A stretch of 64,000 nucleotides of DNA from RGIG4097 sp937885645 (GCA_937885645.1 CALABJ010000013.1:62001-126000); one strand, 5' to 3'; shown: positions 51,968 to 61,410, counted from the first letter of the stretch. Notes: a model not told the origin generated them from the sequence alone. Made by a program: numbers and translations.

Positions 51968-52828
51968 ATGGCATTCACAAGCAAAGATGTTATGGAACTC
52001 CGTGGCAGAACCGGCGTCGGTATGATGGATTGCAAGAAGGCACTCGTCGCAACCGATGGTGATATGGAAGCCGCAATCGACTACCTCCGTGAAAAGGGTA
52101 TCGCAACCGCAGCAAAGAAGGAATCACGTATTGCAGCAGAAGGCATCGTCTTCTCAGCAAGCAAAAACGGCAAGAGTGTTCTCCTCGAAGTCAACTGCGA
52201 ATCAGACTTCGTGGCAGGCGGTCCTGTTTTCCGCGAATACGTTGCACAAGTTGCAGATTACATTCTTGACAACGACACCGCAACCGTTGATGAAGTCATC
52301 ACAGCAATGACCCCCGTCACCAACGAATACGTCATGAAGATGGGCGAAAAGCTCTCAATCCGCCGCTTCACAGTGTTTGCAGAAAATGACAGCAAAGTTG
52401 ACACCTATATCCACATGGGTGGCAAAATCGGCGTCATGGTCGAAGCATGTGGTTGCTGCAGTGACGAAGTCCTCCACGACGTCGCACTCCAAATCGCAGC
52501 AGCATCTGCACAATACATCTCAAAGAACGATGTTCCCGCAGAAGTCGTCGCACACGAAAAAGAAATCTTGAAGGCACAATCTCTCAATGAAGAGAACCCC
52601 AAGCCCCTCGCAATCATCGAAAAGATGATCGAAGGCAGAATCAACAAGTTCTTCAAAGAAATCTGCTTGCTTGACCAAGTGTTCGTCAAGAACAGCGACC
52701 TCACAATCGCACAATATCTCAACGGCGCAAAGATCTATCGTTTCGTCCGCTACGCAATGGGCGAAGGTCTCCAAAAGAGAGAAGACAACTTCGCAGAAGA
52801 AGTTATGCAACAAGCTGGTCTTAAATAA
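51968..52828 (+). CDS. tsf: Elongation factor Ts
   Basis: The product is 286 residues. It is the nucleotide-exchange factor for EF-Tu. The N-terminal UBA-like part has ELRGRTGVGMMDCKKALVAT and DYLREKGIATAAKK; the core has LLEVNCESDFVAGG and HMGGKIGVMVEA. AAAGGAG precedes the start. A terminator follows it and separates it from pyrH. Confidence 0.98.
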   Translation: MAFTSKDVMELRGRTGVGMMDCKKALVATDGDMEAAIDYLREKGIATAAKKESRIAAEGIVFSASKNGKSVLLEVNCESDFVAGGPVFREYVAQVADYILDNDTATVDEVITAMTPVTNEYVMKMGEKLSIRRFTVFAENDSKVDTYIHMGGKIGVMVEACGCCSDEVLHDVALQIAAASAQYISKNDVPAEVVAHEKEILKAQSLNEENPKPLAIIEKMIEGRINKFFKEICLLDQVFVKNSDLTIAQYLNGAKIYRFVRYAMGEGLQKREDNFAEEVMQQAGLK

Positions 52829-52838
52829 GACAAAATAT

Positions 52839-52868
52839 AAAGGGGACGCTCTTGCGTTCCCTTTTTTT
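52839..52868 (+). terminator. Terminator after tsf
   Basis: A nine-bp stem (52841-52849 with 52854-52862, one G.T) is followed by a run of Ts. I see no promoter between it and pyrH, so pyrH may rely on read-through. Confidence 0.82.
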
Positions 52869-52893
52869 ACACAAAAACTTGTATGAGGTTATT

Positions 52894-53604
52894 ATGTCAG
52901 TGAAATACAAGAGAGTTATCATCAAAATTTCAGGGGAAGCACTTGCAAAAGACAATGGTATGGGCATCGACAACGACAAGTTGTCCTTTGTTGTTGACCA
53001 AATCCTTGCAGTGAAGGAACTGGGCGCAGAAATCGGTATAGTTGTGGGCGCAGGCAACTTCTGGAGAGGAAGACAAGCAGACCCCGGCATGAATCGCACA
53101 ACCGCAGATCATATGGGTATGATTGCAACAGTCATCAATGCACTGGCAATTCAAGACAGAATTGAGAGAAAAGGCGTTGCATCAAGAGTCATGACCGAAC
53201 TTGAAATGCCTGACGTGGCAGAAAAGTTCATCTTCAAACGTGCACTTCGTCACTTTGAAAAGGGCAGAGTCATCATCTTCGCATGCGGAACAGGCAACCC
53301 CTATTTCTCAACAGACACAGGCGCAGCACTGAAAGCAGCACAAGTTGGTGCAAACGCACTTCTTCTTGCAAAGAACGTGGACGGTGTCTATGACAGCGAC
53401 CCCAAGACCAACCCCAATGCAAAGAAATATGACACTCTCACCTATATGGACGTCATCTCACAAGGATTGAAGGCAACCGACACAACTGCAATCACAATGT
53501 GCATGGAAAATGAAATCCCTGTCATCGCATTCAGCCTTATGGAAGAAGACGCAATGAAGAAAGCCATCCGTGGAGAAGCAGTTGGCACCTACATTGGAAA
53601 GTGA
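52894..53604 (+). CDS. pyrH: UMP kinase
   Basis: The product is 236 residues. It converts UMP to UDP. ATG 52894 after GAGGTT gives MSVKYKRVIIKISGEAL. The amino-acid-kinase-fold motifs GIVVGAGNFWRGR and NALLLAKNVDGVYDSDPKTNP are intact. Usual rpsB-tsf-pyrH-frr order, though terminators flank it on both sides. Confidence 0.97.
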   Translation: MSVKYKRVIIKISGEALAKDNGMGIDNDKLSFVVDQILAVKELGAEIGIVVGAGNFWRGRQADPGMNRTTADHMGMIATVINALAIQDRIERKGVASRVMTELEMPDVAEKFIFKRALRHFEKGRVIIFACGTGNPYFSTDTGAALKAAQVGANALLLAKNVDGVYDSDPKTNPNAKKYDTLTYMDVISQGLKATDTTAITMCMENEIPVIAFSLMEEDAMKKAIRGEAVGTYIGK

Positions 53605-53651
53605 TATTCTAACCGCATCAATTAAAACAAAAACGACATTCTAAAATGTGA

Positions 53652-53685
53652 TTAAAAGAACGGAATTTTCCGTTCTTTTATTTAT
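53652..53685 (+). terminator. Terminator after pyrH
   Basis: A twelve-base inverted repeat (53654-53665 with 53668-53679) is followed by ATTTATTATTT. Confidence 0.82.
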
Positions 53686-53718
53686 TATTTAATAAGTGTC
53701 GCGAAAAAATAAAATGTG

Positions 53719-53747
53719 TTGATTTTTTAATTATACTTTGGTATAAT
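53719..53747 (+). promoter_or_regulatory. Promoter of frr-uppS-cdsA
   Basis: TTGATT (53719-53724), a 17-nt spacer ending in TGG, then TATAAT (53742-53747). Confidence 0.72.
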
Positions 53748-53776
53748 TATCCCATATAAAACTAGGAGGCAATTTT

Positions 53777-54352
53777 ATGTCATACGGAATTGATCTCGTC
53801 GATATGATTTTCGACGATATGCAAGAAAAATTTGCAAAAACCACCAACAATTATGAAAACGAACTCAAAATGGTCAGAGCAGGCCGTGCCAATCCTCACC
53901 TTCTCGACAGAGTTTTCGTCAACTATTATGGTGTTGACACCCAACTGAACAAGATGGCAAATATCACAGTCCCTGAAGCAAGACTGATCGTCATCTCTGT
54001 TTGGGATAAATCACAACTCAAAAACGTGGAAAAGGCAATCCTCGCCGCAAACCTCGGCGTCACCCCCAACAACGATGGTATCGTGATCCGCCTTGTTTTC
54101 CCCGAACTCACACAAGAAAGAAGAAAAGCATTGGTCAAGGACGTCAAAACTGGTTGCGAAAACACCAAAGTCGTCCTCCGTAACGCACGCCGTGATGCAA
54201 TCGATGAATTGAAGAAACTTGAAAAGTCATCTGACATCACAGAAGACGACCTCAAAGATTTCACAGCAGACGTTGAGAAGGCTCTTGCAAAAGCAGTTGA
54301 AGAACTGGAAAAGATGTGCAAGAACAAGGAAGCAGAAATCCTCGAAATCTAA
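53777..54352 (+). CDS. frr: Ribosome recycling factor
   Basis: The product is 191 residues. It splits post-termination ribosomes with EF-G. The family hallmarks ELKMVRAGRANPHLLDRV.V.YYG, NITVPEARLIVI and FPELTQERRKALVKDVK are visible. AGGAGG precedes the start. The stop overlaps the uppS ATG by one base. Confidence 0.98.
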   Translation: MSYGIDLVDMIFDDMQEKFAKTTNNYENELKMVRAGRANPHLLDRVFVNYYGVDTQLNKMANITVPEARLIVISVWDKSQLKNVEKAILAANLGVTPNNDGIVIRLVFPELTQERRKALVKDVKTGCENTKVVLRNARRDAIDELKKLEKSSDITEDDLKDFTADVEKALAKAVEELEKMCKNKEAEILEI

Positions 54353-55005
54353 TGACACCTCGACACATTGGTTTTATTATGGACGGCAACGGCAGATGGG
54401 CCACGGCACAAGGCCTATCCCGTGCTGACGGATATCCCGCAGGGCTTTTGGCCCTGCGTCGTGTTATTTCAAGATGTAAGGAACGAGGGGTAGAAGCGGT
54501 GTCTGTTTACGCTTTTTCAACTGAAAACTGGGCAAGACCAGACAGTGAAAAGGAAGCAATATTCAAGGTGGTTGACACCTTCAACCGCACCTACGACGGT
54601 GACACAAAAATCACTTATTCAGGCAATATTGCCATGCTTCCTGACTATCTTGAAGACAGCATCTGCGAAATTGAAGATCGAACAAAGGACAATCCCGGCA
54701 CTATTTTGAACATTTGTTTCAATTATGGTGGTCGTGACGATCTTCTTCATGCAGCAGAAATATGCTTTTCTCACGGCAGATTTTCAAAAGAAGCCTTTGA
54801 AAGAGCACTGGCAAGTTCACATTTGCCTCCTTTGGACTGCGTTGTCCGCACTGGTGGTGAAATGCGACTGAGCAACTTTATGCTTTATGAAGCCGCTTAC
54901 GCGGAACTTATTTTCCTCGTCAAAAATTGGCCTGATATGGACGAAACTGACGTGGATAAAATCATTGAATTATTTGAAAAAAGAAAACGCACCTTTGGTG
55001 CGTAA
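54352..55005 (+). CDS. uppS: Isoprenyl (undecaprenyl) diphosphate synthase
   Basis: The product is 217 residues, a little short for the family. The start ATG 54352 overlaps the frr stop and gives HIGFIMDGNGRWA, the catalytic Asp loop. YAFSTENWARP and the C-terminal VRTGGEMRLSNFMLYEAAYAE (usually RTSGE) are present. It makes the C55 carrier for cell-wall synthesis. A small hairpin overlaps its last codons. Confidence 0.95.
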   Translation: MTPRHIGFIMDGNGRWATAQGLSRADGYPAGLLALRRVISRCKERGVEAVSVYAFSTENWARPDSEKEAIFKVVDTFNRTYDGDTKITYSGNIAMLPDYLEDSICEIEDRTKDNPGTILNICFNYGGRDDLLHAAEICFSHGRFSKEAFERALASSHLPPLDCVVRTGGEMRLSNFMLYEAAYAELIFLVKNWPDMDETDVDKIIELFEKRKRTFGA

Positions 55006-55017
55006 TGCTTGAAGGAT

Positions 55018-55056
55018 TTTTTCTTCGCGCGCCAGCGTAACGCGCCCGCGAAAAAT
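55018..55056. repeat. GC-rich imperfect palindrome between uppS and cdsA
   Basis: TTCGCG (55024-55029) and CGCGAA (55047-55052) flank an inner AGCG-TAA-CGC hairpin. Its base composition is unlike the AT-rich surroundings and neither strand has a terminator T run. The role is unknown. Confidence 0.45.
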
Positions 55057-55096
55057 TAATGAAAATTTAATCCTAGTCAAGCAACATAGGTTTGTT

Positions 55097-56047
55097 ATGT
55101 TGAAAAGAACTCTCACCGGTCTTGGTCTTGCAGGCCTCATTATAGGCGTCATTGTTGCATCACATTACGTGAGTGCAATTTTCGTTGATATGCTCGTGCT
55201 TGTGTTTACAGCAGGGGCAGTGTATGAACTGCATCACTGTTTTAGATCAGCAGGCTGCAAAACCTTCATCGCACCCTCAGTCATCGTGCTGACCGCTGGA
55301 TATCCTGCATTTTATATTGCAAATCACTTTACAAGCCCCACGTCAAACGTAGGATTTCTTGCATTGCTTTGCGTTTTGCTGGTTGCAGTGATGGCAGCAC
55401 TCATAGAATTCACTTTCCGTCCTGCAAAAGGTGGTGAAAACGAACTCACCGAAGGTGAACTTAAAAAAGCTTGCGAAATCAATGATTTGTTTGCAAATGT
55501 ATTCATCTTGGTGTATCCCGTGTTGTTTATGGCACTTGCCTGGGGACTTTCATACAAATACTACGCAGTATTCACCATAATGCTTGCCGTCTTTATGCCT
55601 TGCGGATGCGACGCATTTGCATACTGGTTTGGCTCAATGATAAAAGGCAAAAAACTTTGTCCCAAAATCAGCCCTAAAAAGACTATCGCCGGAGCAGTGG
55701 GCGGTCTTGTCGGCGGTATGGCAGTGGCAATCATCTTCTGGACAATATTTGAATATTTCAGCGTTGTCAGTGTTGCACCCAGTGGACAAGCATATGCACC
55801 TTTCATTTCTCATACAGTAAGCGGTTGGGAGTGGAAGAGCGCACTGATCTATCTTGCAATCGGTCTTGTTGGCGCAGTATTCGGTCAACTTGGTGACCTT
55901 GCCGCATCAAGAATCAAGCGTGCAATCGGTGTCAAGGACTACGGCAAAATCTTCCCCGGCCACGGTGGAATTATGGACCGTCTTGACAGCATAACATTCA
56001 GCCTTGTCATCGTGACAATCGCAATGCTTTGCATTTTCGGTTTCTAA
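55097..56047 (+). CDS. cdsA: Phosphatidate cytidylyltransferase
   Basis: The product is 316 residues. It makes CDP-diacylglycerol from phosphatidate and CTP at the membrane. About seven to eight hydrophobic helices. The family signature SRIKRAIGVKDYGKIFPGHG continues into GIMDRLDS near the C-terminus. Standard uppS-cdsA-dxr order. Confidence 0.96.
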   Translation: MLKRTLTGLGLAGLIIGVIVASHYVSAIFVDMLVLVFTAGAVYELHHCFRSAGCKTFIAPSVIVLTAGYPAFYIANHFTSPTSNVGFLALLCVLLVAVMAALIEFTFRPAKGGENELTEGELKKACEINDLFANVFILVYPVLFMALAWGLSYKYYAVFTIMLAVFMPCGCDAFAYWFGSMIKGKKLCPKISPKKTIAGAVGGLVGGMAVAIIFWTIFEYFSVVSVAPSGQAYAPFISHTVSGWEWKSALIYLAIGLVGAVFGQLGDLAASRIKRAIGVKDYGKIFPGHGGIMDRLDSITFSLVIVTIAMLCIFGF

Positions 56048-56097
56048 ACCAACTAAATAGAAAATAACAACCAATATCTTTGATATTGTAGGTCAAA

Positions 56098-57246
56098 ATG
56101 AAAACAGTCACAATTCTTGGAAGCACAGGGGCAGTTGGTGTCCAAGTGCTAAATTCAATCGCAAAACATCCCGATCGCTTTAAGGTGGTCGGGCTTTCGG
56201 CATATTCAAACGAAAATCTTCTTCGTCAACAAATCACCAAGTTCAACCCCACCCATTATTATTTCCCTGGTGGTGCAGTTGAAGTGCAAAGTTCACTTTT
56301 CGATTTCCTTGAAGACGAAAAGAACACAAAGTGCCTTGGCTCACTTGAAGAACTTGCTGAAATTCCTGCTGACATCGTTGTTTCTGCAGTCAGTGGAATT
56401 GCAGGACTTTGGTCTGCAGTTGCAGTTTTGAAGCGTGGTGGCACTCTTGCAATTGCAAACAAAGAGAGCATAGTTGCTGCAGGCAGACACTTGAAGGCTC
56501 TTGAAAAGAAATACGGCGGAAAGATTATCCCTCTTGACACCGAGCACTCCGCAATTGCAAGTTGCCTTGAAGGTGAAAACGACAAATATATCAAGAAACT
56601 CATCTTGACAGCCAGCGGTGGTGCACTTCGTGACCTGCCCAAGTCACAATTTGCAAAAGTCACTCCAGACCAAGCACTTGCACACCCCGTTTGGAAAATG
56701 GGCAAAAAGATAACAATTGATTCAGCAACTCTTTTCAACAAAGGACTTGAAATCATTGAAGCAATGCATCTTTTTGAAGTGCCTGACAACAAAATTGACG
56801 TTGTAATACATCGCGAAAGTATAATTCACTCACTGGTTGAATTCAGTGACAACAGCATGAAAGCTTTGCTTTCAACCCCCAACATCACTCTTTCAATCGA
56901 CAGAGCATTATACTATCCCGAGAAAAACACAAACAGCGTGTCATCCCTGAGCCTTACTGAAGTTGGCTCACTGACCTTTGAAGCACCCGACTACGACAAA
57001 TTCCCCTGCCTTACAATTGCAAGAGAAATGGCAAAGAAGGGTGACGGCGCTTGTATTGCAGTGTCTGCAGCGGACGAAGTCCTTGTTGAACAATATCTCA
57101 AATACAAGATTAAACTGACCGATATTCCCACAAAACTTGAAAAAGTACTGAGCAAATTTGAGAAAATAGGCAACGTCAACCTTGACGACGTCACACGCAT
57201 AGACACCGAAGCAAGAAAATATACTTATTCCATAGGAGCAAAATAG
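56098..57246 (+). CDS. dxr: 1-deoxy-D-xylulose 5-phosphate reductoisomerase
   Basis: The product is 382 residues, second step of the MEP isoprenoid pathway. NADPH loop GSTGAVGVQVL; ANKESIVAAG; metal and substrate loop LDTEHSAI; HPVWKMGKKITIDSATLFNKGLE. The flexible-loop motif reads TASGGALRD where many homologues have a Phe after SGG(P/S). The stop overlaps the rseP GTG start. Works with ispG two genes on. Confidence 0.95.
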   Translation: MKTVTILGSTGAVGVQVLNSIAKHPDRFKVVGLSAYSNENLLRQQITKFNPTHYYFPGGAVEVQSSLFDFLEDEKNTKCLGSLEELAEIPADIVVSAVSGIAGLWSAVAVLKRGGTLAIANKESIVAAGRHLKALEKKYGGKIIPLDTEHSAIASCLEGENDKYIKKLILTASGGALRDLPKSQFAKVTPDQALAHPVWKMGKKITIDSATLFNKGLEIIEAMHLFEVPDNKIDVVIHRESIIHSLVEFSDNSMKALLSTPNITLSIDRALYYPEKNTNSVSSLSLTEVGSLTFEAPDYDKFPCLTIAREMAKKGDGACIAVSAADEVLVEQYLKYKIKLTDIPTKLEKVLSKFEKIGNVNLDDVTRIDTEARKYTYSIGAK

Positions 57247-58529
57247 TGATCAACCTTTTGGCTGCATCGGCAGGAGAAGTTTTCAAATATATAGGATTCA
57301 TCATCGTGGCAATCCTCGCCCTTATGCTGATGATAATCATCCACGAAAGTGGACATTATCTGGCGGGTAAGATGCTGGGTTTCCGCATTGACGAATTTTC
57401 TATTGGTTTTGGACCTGCCATCTTCAAAAGAAAAAATAAAAAGAACGGGGAGGTTTTCTCAATCCGTCCTATTCCCGTAGGCGGTTTTTGCGCATTTCAT
57501 GGTGAAGACCAAGAAGGCACAGACAAGGAAAATCCTTACGTCAATCAAAGCGTAGCAAAAAACGGTAAAGACGGCATCCTCGCATATCTTGTCAAGGACA
57601 CGGCAGTGACCGCAGAGGGTGTCAAAATCCCTTCAAACGTCAACAGCGCAGTGGCAACCGACGGCAAAAAGGGTGTACTTTCTTATATTAATGAGCCTGT
57701 CAAAGGTCCGTATTTCAATGACCATCCTGCATGGAAACGCCTTATCGTGCTGTTTTCTGGCGCATTCTTCAACTTTTTGAGTTCTATAGTCATCATAACC
57801 ATCTATTTCACCGCATACGGACAAATTTTGCCTATGGTTGTGGACACACACGAGCTTTATGGCTACGAGCAACAATTTGTTGAAGGGGACGTGATTCTTG
57901 CAGTCAACGGAAAGCAAGTCAATATTATGACTCCCGATGACGTGACAGCAGTGTTCAGTGACCTTGACGATAGCGCAACATTCAAGGTTTTAAGAAATGG
58001 TGAAATAATCAAATTCACCGCGCACCGCACCGATTATCACTATGAAGCAACAGAAAAAGATGCAGACGGCAATGAATTCCAAGTCAGTGAAACGAGGCAC
58101 GGATATGGAATATCTTATTCCATAACCCAACAAAAGCTTAATTTCTTCTTAGCTTTCTCCCGTGCATTTGGATTTGCTTTCTTCATAGTGTTCAAGATTC
58201 TTGCTTCACTAGGCGCACTTATCACTGGTCAAATTGGAATTGAAAGCGCAGGTGGCACGATAACTGTTGTCAAAACAATTGCAGAAGTCAGCTCGCAAGG
58301 ATTTGGCAGTTTTATGTACGTTGTGGCAATCATATCAGCAAACCTTGCAGTCATGAACCTTTTGCCTATACCTGCACTCGACGGCTCACGTATGGTGTTC
58401 ACCGCAATTGAAATGATCTTCCGCAAACCTGTGCCTAGAAAGATAGAGGGCATAATCCACACCATTGGACTTGTGCTGTTGCTGTTGCTAGTGGTTTTCC
58501 TAGATGTATTCCACCTAGTCAACGGATAA
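57246..58529 (+). CDS. rseP: Site-2 membrane metalloprotease RseP/RasP
   Basis: The product is 427 residues with a GTG start overlapping the dxr stop. The zinc motif HESGH (H33, E34, H37) lies in the first helix; a PDZ domain (about 195-265, GDVILAVNGKQVNIM) follows; the second active-site motif MNLLPIPALDGSR is in the C-terminal membrane part. It cleaves anti-sigma factors and signal-peptide remnants in the membrane. The region at 75-165 includes an extra stretch before the second helix. Confidence 0.95.
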   Translation: MINLLAASAGEVFKYIGFIIVAILALMLMIIIHESGHYLAGKMLGFRIDEFSIGFGPAIFKRKNKKNGEVFSIRPIPVGGFCAFHGEDQEGTDKENPYVNQSVAKNGKDGILAYLVKDTAVTAEGVKIPSNVNSAVATDGKKGVLSYINEPVKGPYFNDHPAWKRLIVLFSGAFFNFLSSIVIITIYFTAYGQILPMVVDTHELYGYEQQFVEGDVILAVNGKQVNIMTPDDVTAVFSDLDDSATFKVLRNGEIIKFTAHRTDYHYEATEKDADGNEFQVSETRHGYGISYSITQQKLNFFLAFSRAFGFAFFIVFKILASLGALITGQIGIESAGGTITVVKTIAEVSSQGFGSFMYVVAIISANLAVMNLLPIPALDGSRMVFTAIEMIFRKPVPRKIEGIIHTIGLVLLLLLVVFLDVFHLVNG

Positions 58530-58565
58530 CGAAGAAAAGTATATTAACGAGTTAATATAAAGATT

Positions 58566-59612
58566 ATGAAAAGAAGATACTCACGAGAAATAAGCATAGG
58601 CGATATTAAAGTCGGCGGAAATGCACCCATAACGGTGCAATCTATGCTCAACACAAAAACAACCGACGTTGAAGGTTCATTGCAACAAATAGCCGACCTC
58701 AAAAACGCTGGTTGCGATCTTATCCGCCTTGCAGTGCCTGACGAGAAGTCCGCAGAGGCATTCAAGGTCATTGCCGACCGCTGTGGATTGCCTCTTATTG
58801 CAGACGTCCACTACTCATATAAACTTGCAGAACTTGCCGTAAAAGCAGGGGCAAAAAAACTCCGTATGAATCCCGGCAATATGGCAACTGACGGTGAGCA
58901 CATAAAAAATCTCGTTGAAATTCTCAACGATTACAACGTGCCCGTACGTATTGGCGTAAATGGTGGCAGTCTTGACAAGCAATTCAAGGGCATGAGCGAA
59001 GATGACGCTCTTGTTGCAAGCGCGCTTTCAACGGCAGACACCTTTGAAAAATTTGGCTTTTCAAATATTATCGTGGCAATCAAAGCTTCAAACGTCCTCA
59101 CAATGATTGAATCCAACCGCAAACTTGCAAAAGTATGCGATTATCCTTTGCACCTTGGCGTCACCGAAGCAGGCACACTAAAAAGCGGGCTTATCAAGTC
59201 CTCAATTGGCATCGGCACACTTCTTGAAGAAGGCATCGGTGACACGATTAGAGTTTCATTGTCCGCACCCGTCGTTGAAGAGGTTTATGCAGGCAAGACA
59301 ATATTGCGCGCCCTAGGTCTCAGAAACAGCGGAGTAGAGGTTGTGTCTTGTCCCACTTGTGCACGCACTGAAATCGATGTACAAGGCCTTGCAGAAGAGG
59401 TTGAAAGATTGACCGCACACGTGACAAAACCCCTTAAAATCTCTGTTATGGGCTGTCCTTTGAATGGCATCGGTGAAGGCGAGGGCAGTGACCTCGGCAT
59501 TGCAGGTGGAAAGGAAAAATCCGTGCTTTTTAAAAACGGTGAAATCTACAAAACTGTGCCTAGCGAAATCCTTATGCAAGAGTTTATGGCTCTGCTTGAA
59601 CAATTTATCTAA
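58566..59612 (+). CDS. ispG: 4-hydroxy-3-methylbut-2-enyl diphosphate synthase IspG (GcpE)
   Basis: The product is 348 residues. It is a 4Fe-4S enzyme of the MEP pathway. N-terminal TIM barrel with APITVQSMLNTKTTD and LRMNPGN; C-terminal cluster domain with SCPTCART (two Cys) and MGCPLNGIGEGEGSDLGIAGG (third Cys and Glu). In the dxr-rseP-ispG order common in Clostridia. Confidence 0.96.
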   Translation: MKRRYSREISIGDIKVGGNAPITVQSMLNTKTTDVEGSLQQIADLKNAGCDLIRLAVPDEKSAEAFKVIADRCGLPLIADVHYSYKLAELAVKAGAKKLRMNPGNMATDGEHIKNLVEILNDYNVPVRIGVNGGSLDKQFKGMSEDDALVASALSTADTFEKFGFSNIIVAIKASNVLTMIESNRKLAKVCDYPLHLGVTEAGTLKSGLIKSSIGIGTLLEEGIGDTIRVSLSAPVVEEVYAGKTILRALGLRNSGVEVVSCPTCARTEIDVQGLAEEVERLTAHVTKPLKISVMGCPLNGIGEGEGSDLGIAGGKEKSVLFKNGEIYKTVPSEILMQEFMALLEQFI

Positions 59613-59639
59613 TCATAGATTAGATATTATAGGTGACTT

Positions 59640-61223
59640 ATGACAAAATTCTTTGAAGAGTTTTTGACAAAATCAGATGGTGCTTTTCCTGAATTGAAGT
59701 TCAATTCAGCAACTTATTATAGAGAAAAACACTCCCTTGACGTACGTTTCATCATCTCTGCTTTCGACTCAAAATTCTATGATGACAAAAAGAAAGCAGA
59801 GGTGCAAAAGGTTGTGGAAGAAATTTTCCCTGGCATTAACATTAACGTCACGTATATCCGCACTTATGCAGACAAAACGGTTGTCACCAACAAAATCTAC
59901 GAATATTTCAACAAATATGAGCAAATGCTCTTCAAATTCCTGGGTGATGAAAACGTTTCCGTCACCGTTGAAGACAAGGAAATCATTGTAAAAATCACAT
60001 TTGACAGCCCTACATACTTGATTTTGAAATCTAAGGAATCCGATGTGAAATTGAAGGAGTATCTTGATGAATCCTTCAACGGCACAGTTGAAGTAACTTA
60101 CATAGAAAGAGTGGTTGACCCCGAAAAAATCAAGGCAGAGGACCTTATGCCTAAGCGCACATTTACAACAGGACAATCATTTAGACTCATCAAAACTGAT
60201 GGTTGTGACAAAGTGTATGCAAGAGGCAAAATCAGTGGCGTAAATCAAATGCCCAACTATATTTGTGACATCAAAAATCCTGCTGAGAACGTTGTTCTTT
60301 GCGGAAAAATCAGTGGAATTCAACATAGAGAATTCAAAAACAAAAAGTACAATCCCGACGACCCCAATTCCCGTGAGCCTGAAATGAAGCCTATGTTTAG
60401 GTGCATAATTGATGACACGACAGCAAAAATTGAGTGTGTTTGTTTCCCTAGACAAAACGATGTTGAAGCACTGAAATCACTGAATGAAGGGGAAGAAGTC
60501 ATCTGTGTTGGCAACGTGTCAATCTCCACTTACAATGGAGCATTGTCATACACACTTGACGGCATTTTTAGGTGTTCTATCCAATTCGATTCAATTCAAA
60601 CAGTTCAAAACAAACCTTGTCCTGCAAAGTACAACAAGGTGTTCCCGACACCTTACAACACCATTTCTCAAGACAGTTTGTTTGCAGGGGAAGTGGTTGT
60701 GCCTGAGTTCTTGAAAGACAAGACTTTCGTCATTTTCGACTTTGAGGCAACCGATAAATATATCAACACTGCAGAGCCTATTGAACTTGCTGCAGTAAAA
60801 ATGGTAAACGGCAAACTCACTGAGGTCTTTCAAACCTTCGTCAAACCCAATGAAATCATTTCAGATTTCATAACCGACCTCACCTCAATCACCAACGAAA
60901 TGGTCAAGTTTGCACCCAAATTTGAAGAGGTGCTTCCTGACTTCTTCAAGTTTACAAGAGACGCAGTTCTTGTAGGTCATAACATTTCTGGCTACGATTA
61001 TCCTTTGCTTGAAAAGTATGCAAGAGAAGAGGGCTACAAATTTGATAATGACTTGGTGGACACTTTGCTTCTTGCAAGAGAACACCTCAAGGAATTCAAA
61101 CGTTTTGACCTTGGCAGTTTGTCAAAGAACTTGAACATTTCTCACGAAAACGCACACCGCGCAATCGCAGACGTGTATGCCACGGCGGAACTGTTGAAGG
61201 TCCTTGCAAAAAGATTGTCATAA
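59640..61223 (+). CDS. PolC-like protein reduced to N-terminal/OB region plus DEDDh exonuclease
   Basis: The product is 527 residues, at the position of polC (about 1430 residues in B. subtilis) between ispG and rimP. Residues 1-175 resemble the PolC N-terminal domains (repeated LDVRFIISAF... and VEVTYIERV beta units), about 185-320 an OB fold (FRCIIDDTTAKIECVCF, EEVICVGNV), and 355-525 a complete DEDDh 3'-5' exonuclease: FDFEATD, VGHNISGYDY and HRAIADVYATAELL. There is no PHP motif and no polymerase palm or fingers, and the next gene starts 188 bases on, so this is not simply a frameshifted polC. Probable role: proofreading or repair exonuclease derived from PolC. proS, usually upstream, is missing too. 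Confidence 0.85.
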   Translation: MTKFFEEFLTKSDGAFPELKFNSATYYREKHSLDVRFIISAFDSKFYDDKKKAEVQKVVEEIFPGININVTYIRTYADKTVVTNKIYEYFNKYEQMLFKFLGDENVSVTVEDKEIIVKITFDSPTYLILKSKESDVKLKEYLDESFNGTVEVTYIERVVDPEKIKAEDLMPKRTFTTGQSFRLIKTDGCDKVYARGKISGVNQMPNYICDIKNPAENVVLCGKISGIQHREFKNKKYNPDDPNSREPEMKPMFRCIIDDTTAKIECVCFPRQNDVEALKSLNEGEEVICVGNVSISTYNGALSYTLDGIFRCSIQFDSIQTVQNKPCPAKYNKVFPTPYNTISQDSLFAGEVVVPEFLKDKTFVIFDFEATDKYINTAEPIELAAVKMVNGKLTEVFQTFVKPNEIISDFITDLTSITNEMVKFAPKFEEVLPDFFKFTRDAVLVGHNISGYDYPLLEKYAREEGYKFDNDLVDTLLLAREHLKEFKRFDLGSLSKNLNISHENAHRAIADVYATAELLKVLAKRLS

Positions 61224-61310
61224 TTAGAGCAAAATCGGCAAAATCCTTGATGATTTTGACTTTGCACATAAATATTTAATATTTAGGTCAAAAATAATCA
61301 CCAATTTTGC

Positions 61311-61339
61311 TTGCAAAAAGTATTTTTATATGTTAATAT
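61311..61339 (+). promoter_or_regulatory. Promoter of rimP-nusA-infB
   Basis: TTGCAA (61311-61316), a 17-nt spacer ending in TGT, then TAATAT (61334-61339). The leader is about 65 nt. Confidence 0.68.
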
Positions 61340-61365
61340 CACTATGCTAAATAGTAAACGCTAGA

Positions 61366-61390
61366 TAGAGTGAGCCGAAAGGTTCACTCT
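61366..61390 (+). promoter_or_regulatory. Stem-loop in the rimP leader
   Basis: AGAGTGAGCC pairs with GGTTCACTCT around a GAAA tetraloop. No T run follows, so it is not an ordinary terminator. The operon encodes NusA, and autoregulation through the leader is known in other bacteria; here it is only a possibility. Confidence 0.5.
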
Positions 61391-61410
61391 TCTCATTATA
61401 AGGAGTTAAA

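Noticed and set aside
61239..61262. Terminator after the PolC-like gene
   Set aside because: A short AAAATC/GATTTT stem is present but no T run follows; not supported.
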